Of a stretch of 64,000 nucleotides of DNA, positions 10,839 to 22,264 are shown piece after piece. A program made the position numbers and the translations under genes. Below the pieces are notes generated by a model. It did not search any database and was not told the origin of the DNA. It worked only from the letters and a program-made list of their open reading frames with translations. Where the stretch lies: the NCBI GenBank assembly GCA_030323885.1, contig CM059192.1, positions 68,088,785 through 68,152,784 on the forward strand, given 5' to 3'. The stretch's first letter is position 1; every line of letters starts with the position of its first letter. The DNA is from Branchipolynoe longqiensis. Lineage: Eukaryota > Annelida > Polychaeta > Phyllodocida > Polynoidae.

Positions 10839-11360
10839 CACCGGACGCGGTGGATGAATCGGTAGAGCACAGGTTTCCCATGTGGAAGGTCAGGAGTTTG
10901 AATCTCAGACGAGTCAAAACCAATAGGTTAAGTCACCATGGGTACTCACTGTTATTGATTTCACTCAGTCGGGGTTTGAGCAAAATACCTCCCATATGGG
11001 AAGCCTACAAGCACTTTTACTGATTTGCTCACCCCCTCCAGTCTCCACACAAACTAGACTGTAGCCTAAAGTCCTAATGCGAATCCATGGGTTTGAACCC
11101 TGGTCGAGTCAAACCAATGACTTAAAAATTGATACTTGTCGCTTCATAGCCAGGTGCTCGGCATTGTCAGGATAAGGCAAGGGCTGGTTGGCTCAGTTGT
11201 GACATGAGTGGGATATCAGGTCATGGTGCTGGCAACCCGCACTTTCAAGTTTCAGTGGGGAAGCAAAGGGTGTGCACTGTCGCAGTCAGTACCCTTCCTG
11301 ATGCGACCTTAATATAACCTGGTTCAATGTTGCTAGGAGCTAAAACCCCAATAAGCCAAA
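10839..11360 (+). mobile_element. Family A SINE interrupted by foreign DNA
   Basis: The head lies at 10839-10926 (GGACGCGGTGGATGAATCGG) and the B box to tail at about 11085-11360. Roughly 160 bp of unrelated sequence separates them, probably a later insertion. Confidence 0.7.
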
Positions 11361-11819
11361 TGTATTCACAATAGGGTTAGAATGGTTCTAAAGGGTAAGG
11401 GGCAATGACAATAATCATATAGTTTTCCCTTCTCATGATTTCTCTGTAACCTAGTAAATACATAGTTCTATCGAGGCCTGCATTTAACCGTGGTGTAGTT
11501 GGCCAACAAACCTTGACGAACTTGGTACAAGTCTTCCTCCAACAACGGTATTTGAAGAGTTCCGAGCTCCCAGGACTGGAACCCCCCCCACCCCCCACAC
11601 ACACACCTGTACAATAACCGTTTCTTAGCATTTTACCGACTTTTCATTGACTTCATGTTTTGCAATTTACACAAAAGACTAATAATTAGTCCAATTACGA
11701 ACCGTAAGAGACATATTTATTAGCAGCGACTTGTGGGCTTGAATTTATTTTGCTTTCAATCTTCCCAAGAAGTGCAGCACTTAAAAGTGAAGAGGCAGAG
11801 CAGATGTTCCACACAAAGA

Positions 11820-12168
11820 GACCAGACGGGATGGCCGAGTGGGTTGGAGCGTCCCTCTCCCGTGCTGGTAGATCGTGGGGTCGTGGGTTCGAACCATGGT
11901 CGAGTCAAACCAATGACTTGAAAATTGGTGCTTGTCACTTCCTAGCCAGGCGCTCGGCATTATTAGGAGAGGGCAAGGACTGGTGTGCTCAGTGTCAGGA
12001 TAATGTGACTGAGTGGGATACCAGGTCATGGTCCCGGCAGCCTGGTTTCCCAGTGAGACAGCACTATAAAGTTGCCATGAGTGCGCACTGTCACAAGTCG
12101 GACCCGTCCTGATATGACCTTAGATGTTGCTAGGACGTAAAACAACAACAAACAAACAAACTGTTCCA
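11820..12168 (+). mobile_element. Young family A SINE with target-site duplication
   Basis: A complete copy with head GACGGGATGGCCGAGTGGG, B box GTGGGTTCGAACC and tail (CAAA)n. It is flanked by the direct repeat TGTTCCACACAA at 11805-11816 and 12162-12173. A 12-bp duplication and A-rich tail indicate LINE-mediated insertion. Confidence 0.9.
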
Positions 12169-12498
12169 CACAACACTGGTCCTCCCTGGGATTCGGTGCT
12201 CAGCTCCAATACATATCGCGGAGTGGCGCAGGGGGAGTGGTGTTGGGTTGTTTTTTTAAGAGAGAAAAAAAAGCCTCGTAGAAAAGATTGAGACATGAGT
12301 GGTTCGGAAACGAACCAATTTGGGCGGTTTTAATCATTAAAGGACCGAGGTCTAATCAAACGTCAGTGTGCACTAATTATGTGTGTTTGTTCGGGGCCCG
12401 CCTGGAAAGTGAATGGCAAACCTGTAGTGCCACACTTTACTGAGCTATTTAAAAACATTTATTTAATTATTTAAATGGTGCATTAGTCATTACTTGAT

Positions 12499-12772
12499 TA
12501 CCGGACGCGGTGGCCTAATCTGCAGAGCGCAGACTTCCCATGCGGAAGGTTGGGAGTTCTAATCCCAGCCGAGTCAAACCATTGATGGCGCTCGGCATTC
12601 ATTAATAGGATAGGGCCAGGACTGGTTAGTTCAGTGTCAGGATAATGTGATTGAGTGGGGTATCGGGTCATGGTGCCAGTGCCCTGATTTCCCAGTGGGG
12701 CAGCACTATAAAGTCACCATGAGCGCGCACTGTCATAAGTCGGTACCCGTCCTGATATGACCATAGATGTTT
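12499..12772 (+). mobile_element. Family A SINE
   Basis: Head GGACGCGGTGGCCTAATCTG and a body lacking the TTGTCGCTTCC segment, so an internal deletion is present. It ends at a T/GT-rich tract (12773-12793). Confidence 0.8.
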
Positions 12773-13574
12773 TTCTTTTTTGTGTGTGTGTGTAAATATG
12801 TTTATTCTGCTGAATAAGTCTTTTGTCAGTGCCGAAGCACTGGTCTTCCAGCCATTTTTCAATTCAGGCTTATTTACACAAAAGGTATATAGAATAAGGT
12901 ATACAATAACTGTTGAATACACAATTTGCAGCATGTAACACAATGAAATTCTGTAACCCAAAAGTTCCATAGCAATAAGTTAACAGTAGTGTCGTATAAC
13001 TAGATCAATATTAGTCAGATCAATGTGAGTATTTACATAGTATTTAGAATGTAAGCAGAAGTTATCTTCTGTATTCATTTGGTAAAGTTGTAGTAAATAT
13101 TAATGTTCAGTTGGAGTTAGGCAAGCGGTATATAGATGTCAGTTTGTTAGAAATATTCTAGTGTAACTCTAGTATTGTTAGGATGTAGAACTCCAACAAC
13201 CAACCAACTTTAAATAGGGCCCGCCCAAAATGTTGTCGCAGATAATCCTAGGTGATTAATGATTTGTTGATAACGCGCTGCCCGTTGTACACTGCGTCTT
13301 GTATTATATAGTCCACGGTACATTTGATTGATCTGAGGTCGAAATATTTCATGACCTTCTTGTGCTCACTGCTTCTCAATGATTCAGGTGGATGGTTGGG
13401 AGATGGGGAGGGAGTAAGTGGGGTTTTGCGTTCTGGTAACATGAGAGGTGATAATCTTGAAGGGACTGTTCAGAGTTAATCAGCTTCCGGATAATTATAC
13501 TCCTATTATGGCTTATGCAGCACATAATGTGTAACATCCATCCATTACATTTTAACACACACAACAAATTTAAA

Positions 13575-14025
13575 CAAGATTTTATTGATGACAGTTAAGC
13601 CAAAAAGATTGTGTCTTACAAGAAAAAAGTTGAAAATAATGTTTGGCTAGATGCGTGATGTTGGTATGCAAATTTTCAAATTTTAATTTTGAGTAAACAA
13701 AATAAATCATTGTGGATATATTTTGTGGGAAAAGAATTGTTTCTTAGTCTTACAAGAAATAAAAAGTTGACATTTTTTGGGGGTAGATGTATGGCATCGA
13801 TCGATATGAGCAATTTCATATTTTACTTTAGCACAAAATCATATAAACATATTTCAGATACATTTTGTGGGATAGATTAAATACATGTAGTATTGCTAAC
13901 ATACTTAATACACAGAGTCAACAATATCTATTGGACTTACTACCCTCCAAAAAAGAGGCAAAAATGATCACCAATGTAATGTGGAAACCAAATATGTGGT
14001 ACAGTTTCTGAGAACGACCCACCCA
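13575..14025 (+). mobile_element. MITE, same family as 6640-7110
   Basis: Blocks TTGTGTCTTACAAGAAAAAA, TTTTGTGGGATAGATTAAAT, TAGTATTGCTAACATACTTA and TGGTACAGTTTCTGAGAACG recur in the copies at about 6640 (reverse) and 57365. It is non-coding. Confidence 0.65.
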
Positions 14026-14114
14026 GCAACATTCTCCACGATATTAATCTGAAAGTATATTTAAATTTGATGCGCGAAAAGGAAGAGAGGAGGCGGGGGT
14101 GGAAATAAGGCGTC

Positions 14115-14120
14115 TTTATT
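14115..14120 (-). terminator. Candidate poly(A) signal of the gag unit
   Basis: The complement reads AATAAA, about 50 bp inside the left inverted repeat. It lies where a minus-strand transcript of the unit should end. Confidence 0.4.
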
Positions 14121-14419
14121 TACGCCTCAGACAGAGCATACAGAGAGTAACAAGAGGACAAACATAAGTAAATAAGGAATAATCTGGTAATGTAAGGAAG
14201 CTCATGAGGAGCGGAGTAATGAAATAAAGCAATAAGGAGGAGCAGTGAAGAAAGTACATGATAAAATAAGTAATAAAGTTCAGGCAGAGTAAAAGTCAGT
14301 AGGTGTTCTGTGAGGGGGTGCCGAGGAGCCCTCCACCAAAAAAGGCGGAGAGGGCTCGCGGCGCGCCCGAGGGGGCGAGGCGGCGGATGCAGGGTGGGGC
14401 GGCAGATAGGCGGGCCGCG

Positions 14420-14835
14420 TCAGGGGTCAGGTTCCCAGGGGGGGCGGCGAGCGTCCGGGGCCTGCGTCGACATGGAGCGGGCGGCCAAAAAGGAGGAGGC
14501 CCGCTCCTTGGCGGGATCCGGTGAGGAGGTCCGACGAGGGTCGAGCAGGGGGGCAGCGAAGTCCTCAGGGCTGGCTGGGGCGGTGGTCGGGGTCTGGGTG
14601 GGCGGGCTGTTGAAGGCGGTGTCGTGAGGGTTGGCGGCAGAGGGTTCCTCGTAAGGCTGGGCTGGGATGTGGTCCGAGGCGTGAGGCCCGAGGTGATGAT
14701 CCCCGGCTGGGACTGGGCGGCGCTGCGATCGGTGGTCGCTGGGAGGTTGTCGGTGGAGGTTGCGGGGCTGTCGGCAATGGTGAGGGTGAGGCGCCGGGAA
14801 GGGCCCCCCGGGCCGGCCGGGGGGAGGCCGGCGGA
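14420..14835 (-). CDS. Pro-rich second frame overlapping the gag stop
   Basis: Just before the Gag stop codon (TGA at 14838-14836), another minus frame opens and runs about 138 codons to 14420. It is rich in Pro, Ser, Ala and His. The two related elements in this window also have Pro-rich coding sequence directly after the zinc cluster. It could be expressed by frameshift at the hairpin around the stop codon or be a fossil of the following ORF. It has no good ATG of its own near the start, and high GC alone can keep a frame open. Confidence 0.35.
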
Positions 14836-14849
14836 TCAAAAATCCGCCG
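14829..14849 (-). other. Perfect hairpin at the gag stop codon
   Basis: CGGCGGAT and ATCCGCCG form an 8-bp GC-rich stem around a 5-base loop (CAAAA). The loop and stem edge contain the TGA stop of the Gag-like frame. Such a structure could affect termination or mark recoding. Confidence 0.6.
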
Positions 14850-16032
14850 AGGTGGGGGGGGTCTGGCGCTCACGGGCTTGCTTGGTTATGCATTCGGCCT
14901 CGCAGTGCATAGTGAGCATGCGCCTCACGTTCGCGCAGTAGGCGCATGCGTGACGGCGCCTGTCCCCCGCCTCGCCGTGGGCCTCCCCGAGGGGGGCCCG
15001 ATCGCACGAGGCGGGGTCCCGGTTCCAGGCCGGGCAGGGGGCCCCGTGAGTGTGCCTGTCGTAGGTGACTCGGGCGTCGGCTTGGACGGGGCCTCGGAGG
15101 GGCCTCGGAGGGTCGAGTGGGCGGGCTTGGGTGGTGGCTTGGGCGGGCATGGCGATGCACTCTACTCTGAGGAGGTTAAGTGCTACCGGGTCATGCCACC
15201 CGTGGGGGAGCCTTCCGTCCGCGATCCATGTAAACACGGTCTCCGAGTACCGGCGGACGGTCGCCCACGGGTAGATGAGGTTATCCCGGCAGACTGCGAG
15301 GTGGTGGAGTCCCTGGGCGGAGTGGGCGGGGAAGTCGGGATGGTCGATGAGGGTGAGAAGGGCGAGGGTGTATTCGTCCTTTGTTGCCTCCCCCCTCTTC
15401 ACCGGCTTCCTCTCAGGCCCTCGCTCTACGAGGTCGGAGGGGAATATATAATCGACCGGGATACCTTGGCGCCTGACGGAGTGTCGCGCCTCGGCGGAGG
15501 CCAAGATGTCCCGGTCGGCCGCGGAGGCGGGGCTGTGGCGGGTCGGCTCCTCCTGGTAGGCCGCCGACGCGGTGGGCGGTGCTTGGGTGGCGAGGTGGCG
15601 GTACCTCTCGTATTCCGGGTGAGCCGCGCCGGGCAGGGTCGCCTGAGGCGGCGGCGGGGGCCGGGCTGTGGCGGTGGTACGTGCCCGAGGTGGTAGGGCG
15701 CCCGCGGCGGGGCGGGCGGCCATGCGTCTCGGGGCGGGGGAGGGCACCTCCGGTGCGGGGCAGGCCTCCCCGGTCTCCAGGGCGTCGATCCGGGCGTGGA
15801 GGTCTGCCGCAGTCTGGCGCGCCTCGGCGGAGGTCTGGCGCTGGTCAAGCCGGATCTGCTGGAGTGCCTCCAGTACTGCTGAGATCTCGGCGCCCGAGGT
15901 GCGGTCCGAGGGCGCCGCGGGGGACGCCGGAGCGGACGCCGGGGACTCCCCCCGTCCTGGCGTCGAAGATGGCCCCGGGGTGCGGGGGGCGGCCCGGGAG
16001 CCCTTCCGTCCGCGTCCTTTTCCTCGAGGCAT
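14836..16032 (-). CDS. Gag-like protein of a DIRS/Ngaro-type element, intact (398 residues)
   Basis: The ATG at 16032 is preferred because of its CTCACCATG context and basic start (MPRGKGRGRKGS); the frame is open upstream to 16215. Residues 1-48 are Arg/Pro/Ala-rich, and about 50-86 form a predicted amphipathic helix (VLEALQQIRLDQ...RIDALE). The middle has a block also seen in the element at 26.8 kb (DYIFPSDLV, then W-x-x-VRRYSE-x-VF-x-x-I-x-x-GRL). Residues 333-381 form the cluster C-x9-C-x8-H-x8-H-x-C-x2-C-x9-H-x4-C, a likely zinc-binding nucleic-acid module. The frame has no interruption, which is unusual here. Long open frames on the opposite strand are GC-rich shadows. Confidence 0.7.
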   Translation of the reverse strand: MPRGKGRGRKGSRAAPRTPGPSSTPGRGESPASAPASPAAPSDRTSGAEISAVLEALQQIRLDQRQTSAEARQTAADLHARIDALETGEACPAPEVPSPAPRRMAARPAAGALPPRARTTATARPPPPPQATLPGAAHPEYERYRHLATQAPPTASAAYQEEPTRHSPASAADRDILASAEARHSVRRQGIPVDYIFPSDLVERGPERKPVKRGEATKDEYTLALLTLIDHPDFPAHSAQGLHHLAVCRDNLIYPWATVRRYSETVFTWIADGRLPHGWHDPVALNLLRVECIAMPAQATTQARPLDPPRPLRGPVQADARVTYDRHTHGAPCPAWNRDPASCDRAPLGEAHGEAGDRRRHACAYCANVRRMLTMHCEAECITKQARERQTPPTSADF

Positions 16033-16279
16033 GGTGAGGTGGTGCAGCGGTCCGAGGGTGCCAAAGTGAAGAAAGCAGAGAGCTGGGAGACGGCAGGAGG
16101 GCGAGTGCCTGAGGGAGTCGCCCGAGTCGCCCGAGTCGCCCGTCCCTCCTCCCTTACAGCAGCGGGACGGCGCGGGGCGGGGGAGGGTCTCTTCCTCTCC
16201 TCGCATCAAACGCAATGCTTCGCATTACGACCAACCCAACAAAATTCAGGTATATTCTTTGCCTGCTTACTGAACAGAT

Positions 16280-16400
16280 TATCGCGTTGTGCATTTGGGC
16301 AGGGGGGAGGGGGGGGGGGGGGGGGGGGGTCTCTCCTCCCCGCCCCCAACTCCCCAAGCCCCCATCCCCCTTATTTTATTTTTATTTGGAGGGGAGGGGG
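16280..16400 (+). repeat. Poly-G and G/C-rich low-complexity tract
   Basis: A run of about 17-20 G (roughly 16308-16330) lies within a G- then C-rich tract. Open frames here encode only Gly or Pro runs and are not genes. Confidence 0.7.
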
Positions 16401-16410
16401 AATTAGTGCT

Positions 16411-16889
16411 TAAGATTCAGGATTATAAAATGCAAATTTGTGCCTCCGCCATAAGTAGTTCAGAAATAATGTGAACCCTCATAACCTACATTTGAATCCG
16501 GGGAAATTTCCAAGTACCAGTGTCAGGGATGAGAATTAACCGTCGATCGGCAGTTTCCTGATTTTTAGCGATTGATTTTGACACTGGTCAATATGAGAAT
16601 TTCCCACCGAAATTAGGTCTGACCTTTTTAGGTCTGACCTGCTCTCATTCCTGTAGTGTACAAAAGGTTCGAGCTGCCGAGATGAGAAGTGATGTCTGTA
16701 TACGGGGGGAACCAATACGAGTGTCTCTTCATTTATAAATGGGAACAGTCTGTGTCGCAATGAGCCCCAACTGTTCGCCTCTGTTGGATAATGCAAGCCT
16801 TTAAAGCGGCATAAGCTGATGAAAGCATCGACTTCTCGAAACCTACACACTTTCCTTGCTTTGAATCGTAGGTTGGTGGTTGGAGTACT
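16411..16889. other. Non-coding, nothing recognised
   Basis: No supported exon on either strand. A short direct duplication (TTTTTAGGTCTGACCT) occurs near 16614-16640. Confidence 0.4.
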
Positions 16890-17165
16890 CCCTGGTAACA
16901 TCTACCGTCATATAAGGACGGGTACCGACTTGTGACAGTGTGCGCTCATGGCAACTTTATAGTGCTGCCCCACTGGGAGACCAGACCGCCGGAACCATTA
17001 CCCACTCCATCATATTATCCTGACACTGAGCCAACCAGTCCTTGCCCTATCCTAATAATGCCGAATGCCTGGCTAAGAAGTGACAAGTATCAATTTTTAC
17101 GTCATTGGTTTTTGACTTGACCAGGGTTCTACCAAAACAGGAGATGGACGCTCAACCCTTTCGAT
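16890..17165 (-). mobile_element. Family A SINE, reverse orientation
   Basis: Complement of the body hallmarks (GGGTACCGACTTGTGACAG, ACTTTATAGTGCTGCCCCAC) with a decayed head at the right end. Confidence 0.8.
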
Positions 17166-17404
17166 TTGATCCTACATGGCCAATTTAGATACTGGTACAT
17201 TCAATAATTATAATAAACATATTTTTGCAGTTTGGTGCAGCTGTGTTATGCTGCTACACTTGGGAATGTGTAAACAGAACCTGTACAACCCTATGATCTA
17301 TAGCATTTCGGCATGCATACCAAAATTAACTTTTCATATTTTCGCTTCAAACCTCCAAAATTAACCCTTTAAAATAAAATAATTTCAAACTAATCTAAAG
17401 TAGA

Positions 17405-17690
17405 TTACAAGGTCCGTACGAGCCTGGAAAACTTGAAAAGTCTTGAACTTTAGTTGCCCCATTTCAAGGCCTTAAAAAGCCTTGAATTTAACCTATTTTG
17501 GCTAATTACTCTTGAAAAGCCTTGAATTCCACTAAACTGTCCCCGCTGATCTAAATTAGTCCGAAATCGCCATTCGACATAGTTCCCCCCCCCCCTTGAA
17601 ATAAATGAAAATAGTGTTGAATTCCGATTTAAAAACGCCTTATAAAACCTTGAAACAGCCTTGAATTCCATATCTTCACATGTGTGCCGA
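17405..17690. repeat. Dispersed 'CCTTGAA' repeat family, copy 1
   Basis: This non-coding repeat has recurring phrases GGTCCGTACG, AAAGTCTTGAACTT, CCCATTTCAAGGCC, AAAAGCCTTGAATTCCA and CACATGTGTGCCGAC. Other copies are at about 31415-31580, 34437-34700 and 40480-40630. Confidence 0.7.
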
Positions 17691-17925
17691 CTTTGAGATT
17701 ATAGCAATTGCCCTAAGGTATTTATCTTTGGATGGAAATAATCCTGAAGACCATGGGATTATGCAGCTTTAGCGAGTGAGGCGGTGGCCGATTTAATCTG
17801 GGTCTCCCTGTATACTTGCCTGCCCGAGTCTGCATAGTCAGACCGGCCGTACTTGATTAGCTTTTCTAATCAGTAGGACACTGCTGATTGGATGCAATTT
17901 GGCCGTGTAGTGCTTACCAGTGGTG

Positions 17926-18250
17926 GACCAGACGGCATGGTCGAATGAGTTGAGCATCCATCTCCCGTTTGGGTAGACCAGACAGGATGGCCGAATGAGT
18001 TGAGCATCCATTGATACTTGTCGCTTCCTAACCAGGTGTTCTGCATTATTAGGATAGGGCAAGGACTGGTTGCCTCAATGTCATGATAATGTGATTGAGT
18101 GGGATATTGGGTCATGGTGCTAGTGGCCTGGTATCCCAGTGGGACAGCACTATAATGTTGCCATGAGTGTGCCCTGTCACAGGTCAGTACCCATCCTGAT
18201 ATGACTGTAGATGTTGCCAGGGCATAAAACTCCAACAACAAAAAACAACA
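17926..18250 (+). mobile_element. Family A SINE with duplicated head
   Basis: The tRNA-like head occurs twice in a row (ACCAGACGGCATGGTCGAAT and ACCAGACAGGATGGCCGAAT), followed by one body and an AACAACAAAAAACAACA tail. The second head lacks the B box region. Confidence 0.8.
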
Positions 18251-18271
18251 GCGTCCACTTGGTCGTCTTTG

Positions 18272-21073
18272 CAAGGGCTAATCCTACAATGTCGGGAGGG
18301 GAAACAGCCACACTACATTCAAAGTAGATATTCGATAAATACAATATACAAGGACTAATATTACAATGTCGGGAGGGGAAACAGCCACACTAAATTCAAA
18401 GTAGATATTTGATAAATACAATATACAAGGACTAATCCTACAATGTCGGGAGGGGAAACAGCCACATTACATTCAAAGTAGATATTCGATAAATACAATA
18501 TACAAGGACTAATCCTACAATGTCGGGAGGGGAAACAGCCACATTACATTCAAAGTAGATATTCGATAAATACAATATACAAGGACTAATATTACAATGT
18601 CGGGAGGGGAAACAGCCACACTACATTCAAAGTAGATATTTGATAAATACAATATACAAGGACTAATCCTACAATGTCAGGAGGGGAAACAGCCACATTA
18701 CATTCAAAGTAGATATTCGATAAATACAATATACAAGGACTAATATTACAATGTCGGGAGGGGAAACAGCCACATTACATTCAAAGTAGATATTCGATAA
18801 ATACAATATACAAGGACTAATATTACAATGTCGGGAGGGGAAACAGCCACATTACACTCAAAGTAAATATTTGATAAATACAATATACAAGGGCTAATCC
18901 TACAATGTCGGGAGGGGAAACAGCCACATTACATTCAAAGTAGATATTCGATAAATACAATATACAAGGACTAATCCTATATTGTCAGGAGGGGAAACAG
19001 CCACACTACATTCAAAGTAGATATTCGATAAATACAATATACAAGGACTAATATTACAATGTCGGGAGGGGAAACAGCCACACTACATTCAAAGTAGATA
19101 TTCGATAAATACAATATACAAGGGCTAATCCTACAATGTCGGGAGGGGAAACAGCCACATTACATTCAAAGTAGATATTCGATAAATACAATATACAAGG
19201 ACTAATCCTACAATGTCGGGAGGGGAAACGCCACATTACATTCAAAGTAGATATTCGATAATACAATATACAAGGTAAACTACAATGTGGAGTGGAACAG
19301 CCAATTACTTCAAGTAGATATTCGTAAATACAATATACAAGGACTAATTACATGTCGGGAGGGAAAACAGCCACATTACATTCAAAGTAGATATTTGATA
19401 AATACAATATACAAGGACTAATCCTACAATGTCAGGAGGGGAAACAGCCACATTACATTCAAAGTAGATATTCGATAAATACAATATACAAGGACTAATA
19501 TTACAATGTCGGGAGGGGAAACAGCCACATTACATTCAAAGTGATATTGATAAATACAATATACAAGGACTAATCTACAATGTCGGAGGGGAAACAGCCA
19601 CATTACATTCAAAGTAGATATCTATAATACAATATACAAGGACTAATATACAATGTCGGGAGGGGAAACAGCCACATTACATTAAAGTAGATATTGATAA
19701 ATACAATATACAAGGACTAATCCTACAATGTCGGGAGGGGAAACAGCCACATTACATTCAAAGTAGATATTTGATAAATACAATATACAAGGACTAATCC
19801 TACAATGTCAGGAGGGGAAACAGCCACACTACATTCAAAGTAGATATTCGATAAATACAATATACAAGGACTAATATTACAATGTCGGGAGGGGAAACAG
19901 CCACATTACATTCAAAGTAGATATTTGATAAATACAATATACAAGGACTAATCCTACAATGTCGGGAGGGGAAACAGCCACATTACATTCAAAGTAGATA
20001 TTCGATAAATACAATATACAAGGACTAATATTACAATGTCGGGAGGGGAAACAGCCACACTACATTCAAAGTAGATATTCGATAAATACAATATACAAGG
20101 ACTAATATTACAATGTCGGGAGGGGAAACAGCCACATTACATTCAAAGTAGATATTTGATAAATACAATATACAAGGGCTAATCCTACAATGTCGGGAGG
20201 GGAAACAGCCACATTACATTCAAAGTAGATATTCGATAAATACAATATACAAGGACTAATCCTACAATGTCAGGAGGGGAAACAGCCACACTACATTCAA
20301 AGTAGATATTCGATAAATACAATATACAAGGACTAATATTACAATGTCGGGAGGGGAAACAGCCACATTACATTCAAAGTAGATATTTGATAAATACAAT
20401 ATACAAGACTAATCCTACAATGTCGGGAGGGGAAACAGCCACATTACATTAAAGTAGATATTTGATAAATCAATATACAAGGACTAACCTACAATGTCGG
20501 GAGGGGAAACAGCCAATTCAAGTAGTATTCGTAACAATTAAGGACTATTTACTGTGGGAGGGGAACAGCCACACTACATTCAAAGTAGATATTCGATAAA
20601 TACAATATACAAGGGCTAATCCTACAATGTCGGGAGGGGAAACAGCCACATTACATTCAAAGTAGATATTCGATAAATACAATATACAAGGACTAATCCT
20701 ACAATGTTGGGAGGGGAAACAGCCACACTACATTCAAAGTAGATATTCGATAAATACAATATACAAGGGCTAATCCTACAATGTCGGGAGGGGAAACAGC
20801 CACATTACATTCAAAGTAGATATTTGATAAATACAATATACAAGGGCTAATCCTACAATGTTGGGAGGGAAAACAGCCACATTACATTCAAAGTAGATAT
20901 TTGATAAATACAATATACAAGGGCTAATCCTACAATGTTGGGAGGGAAACAGCCACACTACATTCAAAGTAGATATTCGACAAATACAATATACAAGGGC
21001 TAATCCTACAATGTCGGGAGTGAAACAGCCACACTACATTCAAAGTAGATATTTGATAAATACAATATACAAG
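18272..21073 (+). repeat. 77-bp satellite array, about 36 units
   Basis: The unit contains CTACAATGTCGGGAGGGGAA, ACAGCCAC(A)TTACATTCAA and AGTAGATATTCGATAAATAC. Units differ at a few diagnostic sites (AATCCTAC/AATATTAC, TTCGAT/TTTGAT, ACTACA/TTACA), so variants are interspersed. Most units are nearly identical, but those near 19260-19340, 19540-19700 and 20440-20570 carry many single-base losses. Minus-strand open frames here repeat the unit and are not genes. Confidence 0.9.
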
Positions 21074-21074
21074 A

Positions 21075-21830
21075 TCGTCATTCCGACTACACATGCGCTG
21101 AAAACGGCGTCGAGAGAAAAACAAAGAGTGTCCGGCCATTGAGTTTGCCAATATGGCTAGGGCAAAACTTAGATTTTATTCCAAATTAATTTAAAAAATA
21201 CATAATAGTTTGGCATAAACATGGCTGCACACATGCAATATAATGATATAATGATATAATGAATATATTTAAGACAATAATAGCCATAGTTAAGTATTTT
21301 AAGCTAAGAAACCTACAATTCCACACAAAACAATGTCACCTTTTGGGTGATATCCACATCACCATTATTAATTCTTGTTCTAAATATTAAAATGCCAAAT
21401 ATGTCAACATAAACTTGTTTCAGAGAAATATTTAACCAATGTCTGATTAACCCTACTCATTTCCTAGTTCTCCACATGTCATTAACCATTGGATATAAAT
21501 AAAAACTAATATAAAAGCGAAACTGACTCTGGCCATGGCTCTTACACTAGTCGGAGTGACCAGATTTCTCTAGATCTAAATGCAGATGGCATTAGACATG
21601 CTGATTAGATTGGTGTAAATGCAATGCTAGATAAAAGATTAACATCTTAATTTATTATATATGTTTTCTTAGTTGGTATTCTATGTTTCAAACAAGAGCT
21701 GAGATGAGCTGAATCTAGCACATTTCATAGCTGCACCCAGTGTATTATCATGTACCATGCGCTTCTAGCGGGGTTGTTTTGCTTTTGCGCATCCCACAAT
21801 GCACCGCGTGGCTGGAATGACAAACTAGTC
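21075..21830 (+). mobile_element. Dispersed element, copy 1 (paralogue at 30.5-31.3 kb)
   Basis: The segment matches the reverse complement of about 30480-31330: TGCGCTGAAAACGGCG, CATTGAGTTTGCC, TAATTCTTGTTCTAAATATT, CTGATTAACCCTACTCAT. GTCATTCC near the left end and GGAATGAC near the right end are inverted, suggesting a DNA transposon. This copy shows the empty target site of the SINE that interrupts the other copy. No protein is encoded. Confidence 0.65.
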
Positions 21831-22011
21831 TATACTCATGTTCTACATTGCAGTGAACAAGGCCAATAGGTAGCCAGTCAAATTGCACAAACGCTGTAGT
21901 TTCCCCTGAGGATTCAGTAGGTAATAATTGAATATGCGCCCCTCCCCCACCTCTCTACTAGTCTTGATACTAGTCTTCCTACCACTGCCCCCCTCCGTAC
22001 TTACTTTGTTG

Positions 22012-22165
22012 GATAGCCTGGTTTGCTTAGTGTCAGGATAGTGTGACTTGAAATGGGCTATCGAGTGCGCGGTATCAAAGTTGGGCAGCACTATAAAACC
22101 GTCACAACTCAGTACTTGGCCTGATAGCACCTTAGATGTTGCTAGGACATAAAGCCCCAACAAGC
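22012..22165 (+). mobile_element. Family A SINE, 5'-truncated and decayed
   Basis: Only the 3' half is left: GTGTCAGGATAGTGTGACTT, GGGCAGCACTATAAA and CTTAGATGTTGCTAGGACAT. Confidence 0.7.
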
Positions 22166-22264
22166 AACCTAACAAGCCACACCCATATACCCCCCCCCAC
22201 CCCCCCACCAATAATACGCAGTCCACTTGTTAGATCCTACCAACTTGTTCCTCCATACCCCCTT

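Larger units (their letters stand above)
14066..16210 (-). mobile_element. GC-rich gag unit flanked by 23-bp inverted repeats
   Basis: The 2.1-kb block is far richer in G+C than the AT-rich DNA on both sides. Its ends are inverted repeats: 14066-14088 (TTTGATGCGCGAAAAGGAAG...) and the complement of 16188-16210 (TTTGATGCGAGGAGAGGAAG...), identical at 20 of 23 positions. Inside, on the minus strand, lie an intact Gag-like ORF, a Pro-rich second frame and an AATAAA signal near the end (complement of 14115-14120). DIRS1-type elements have inverted termini, so this may be a short derivative of such an element lacking reverse transcriptase and recombinase. No target-site duplication is evident, which fits YR elements. 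Confidence 0.65.

Noticed and set aside
14878..15696. 272-codon plus-strand open frame
   Set aside because: It is antisense to the Gag-like ORF in very GC-rich DNA, where stop codons are rare. It has no domain and the antisense frame has the conserved zinc cluster.
15426..16064. 212-codon minus frame overlapping gag
   Set aside because: Arg/Pro-rich shadow frame of the same GC-rich strand without recognisable motifs.
18272..21151. Minus-strand open frames with repeated FECNVAVS-like peptides
   Set aside because: They are translations of the 77-bp satellite and appear only where unit indels restore a frame.
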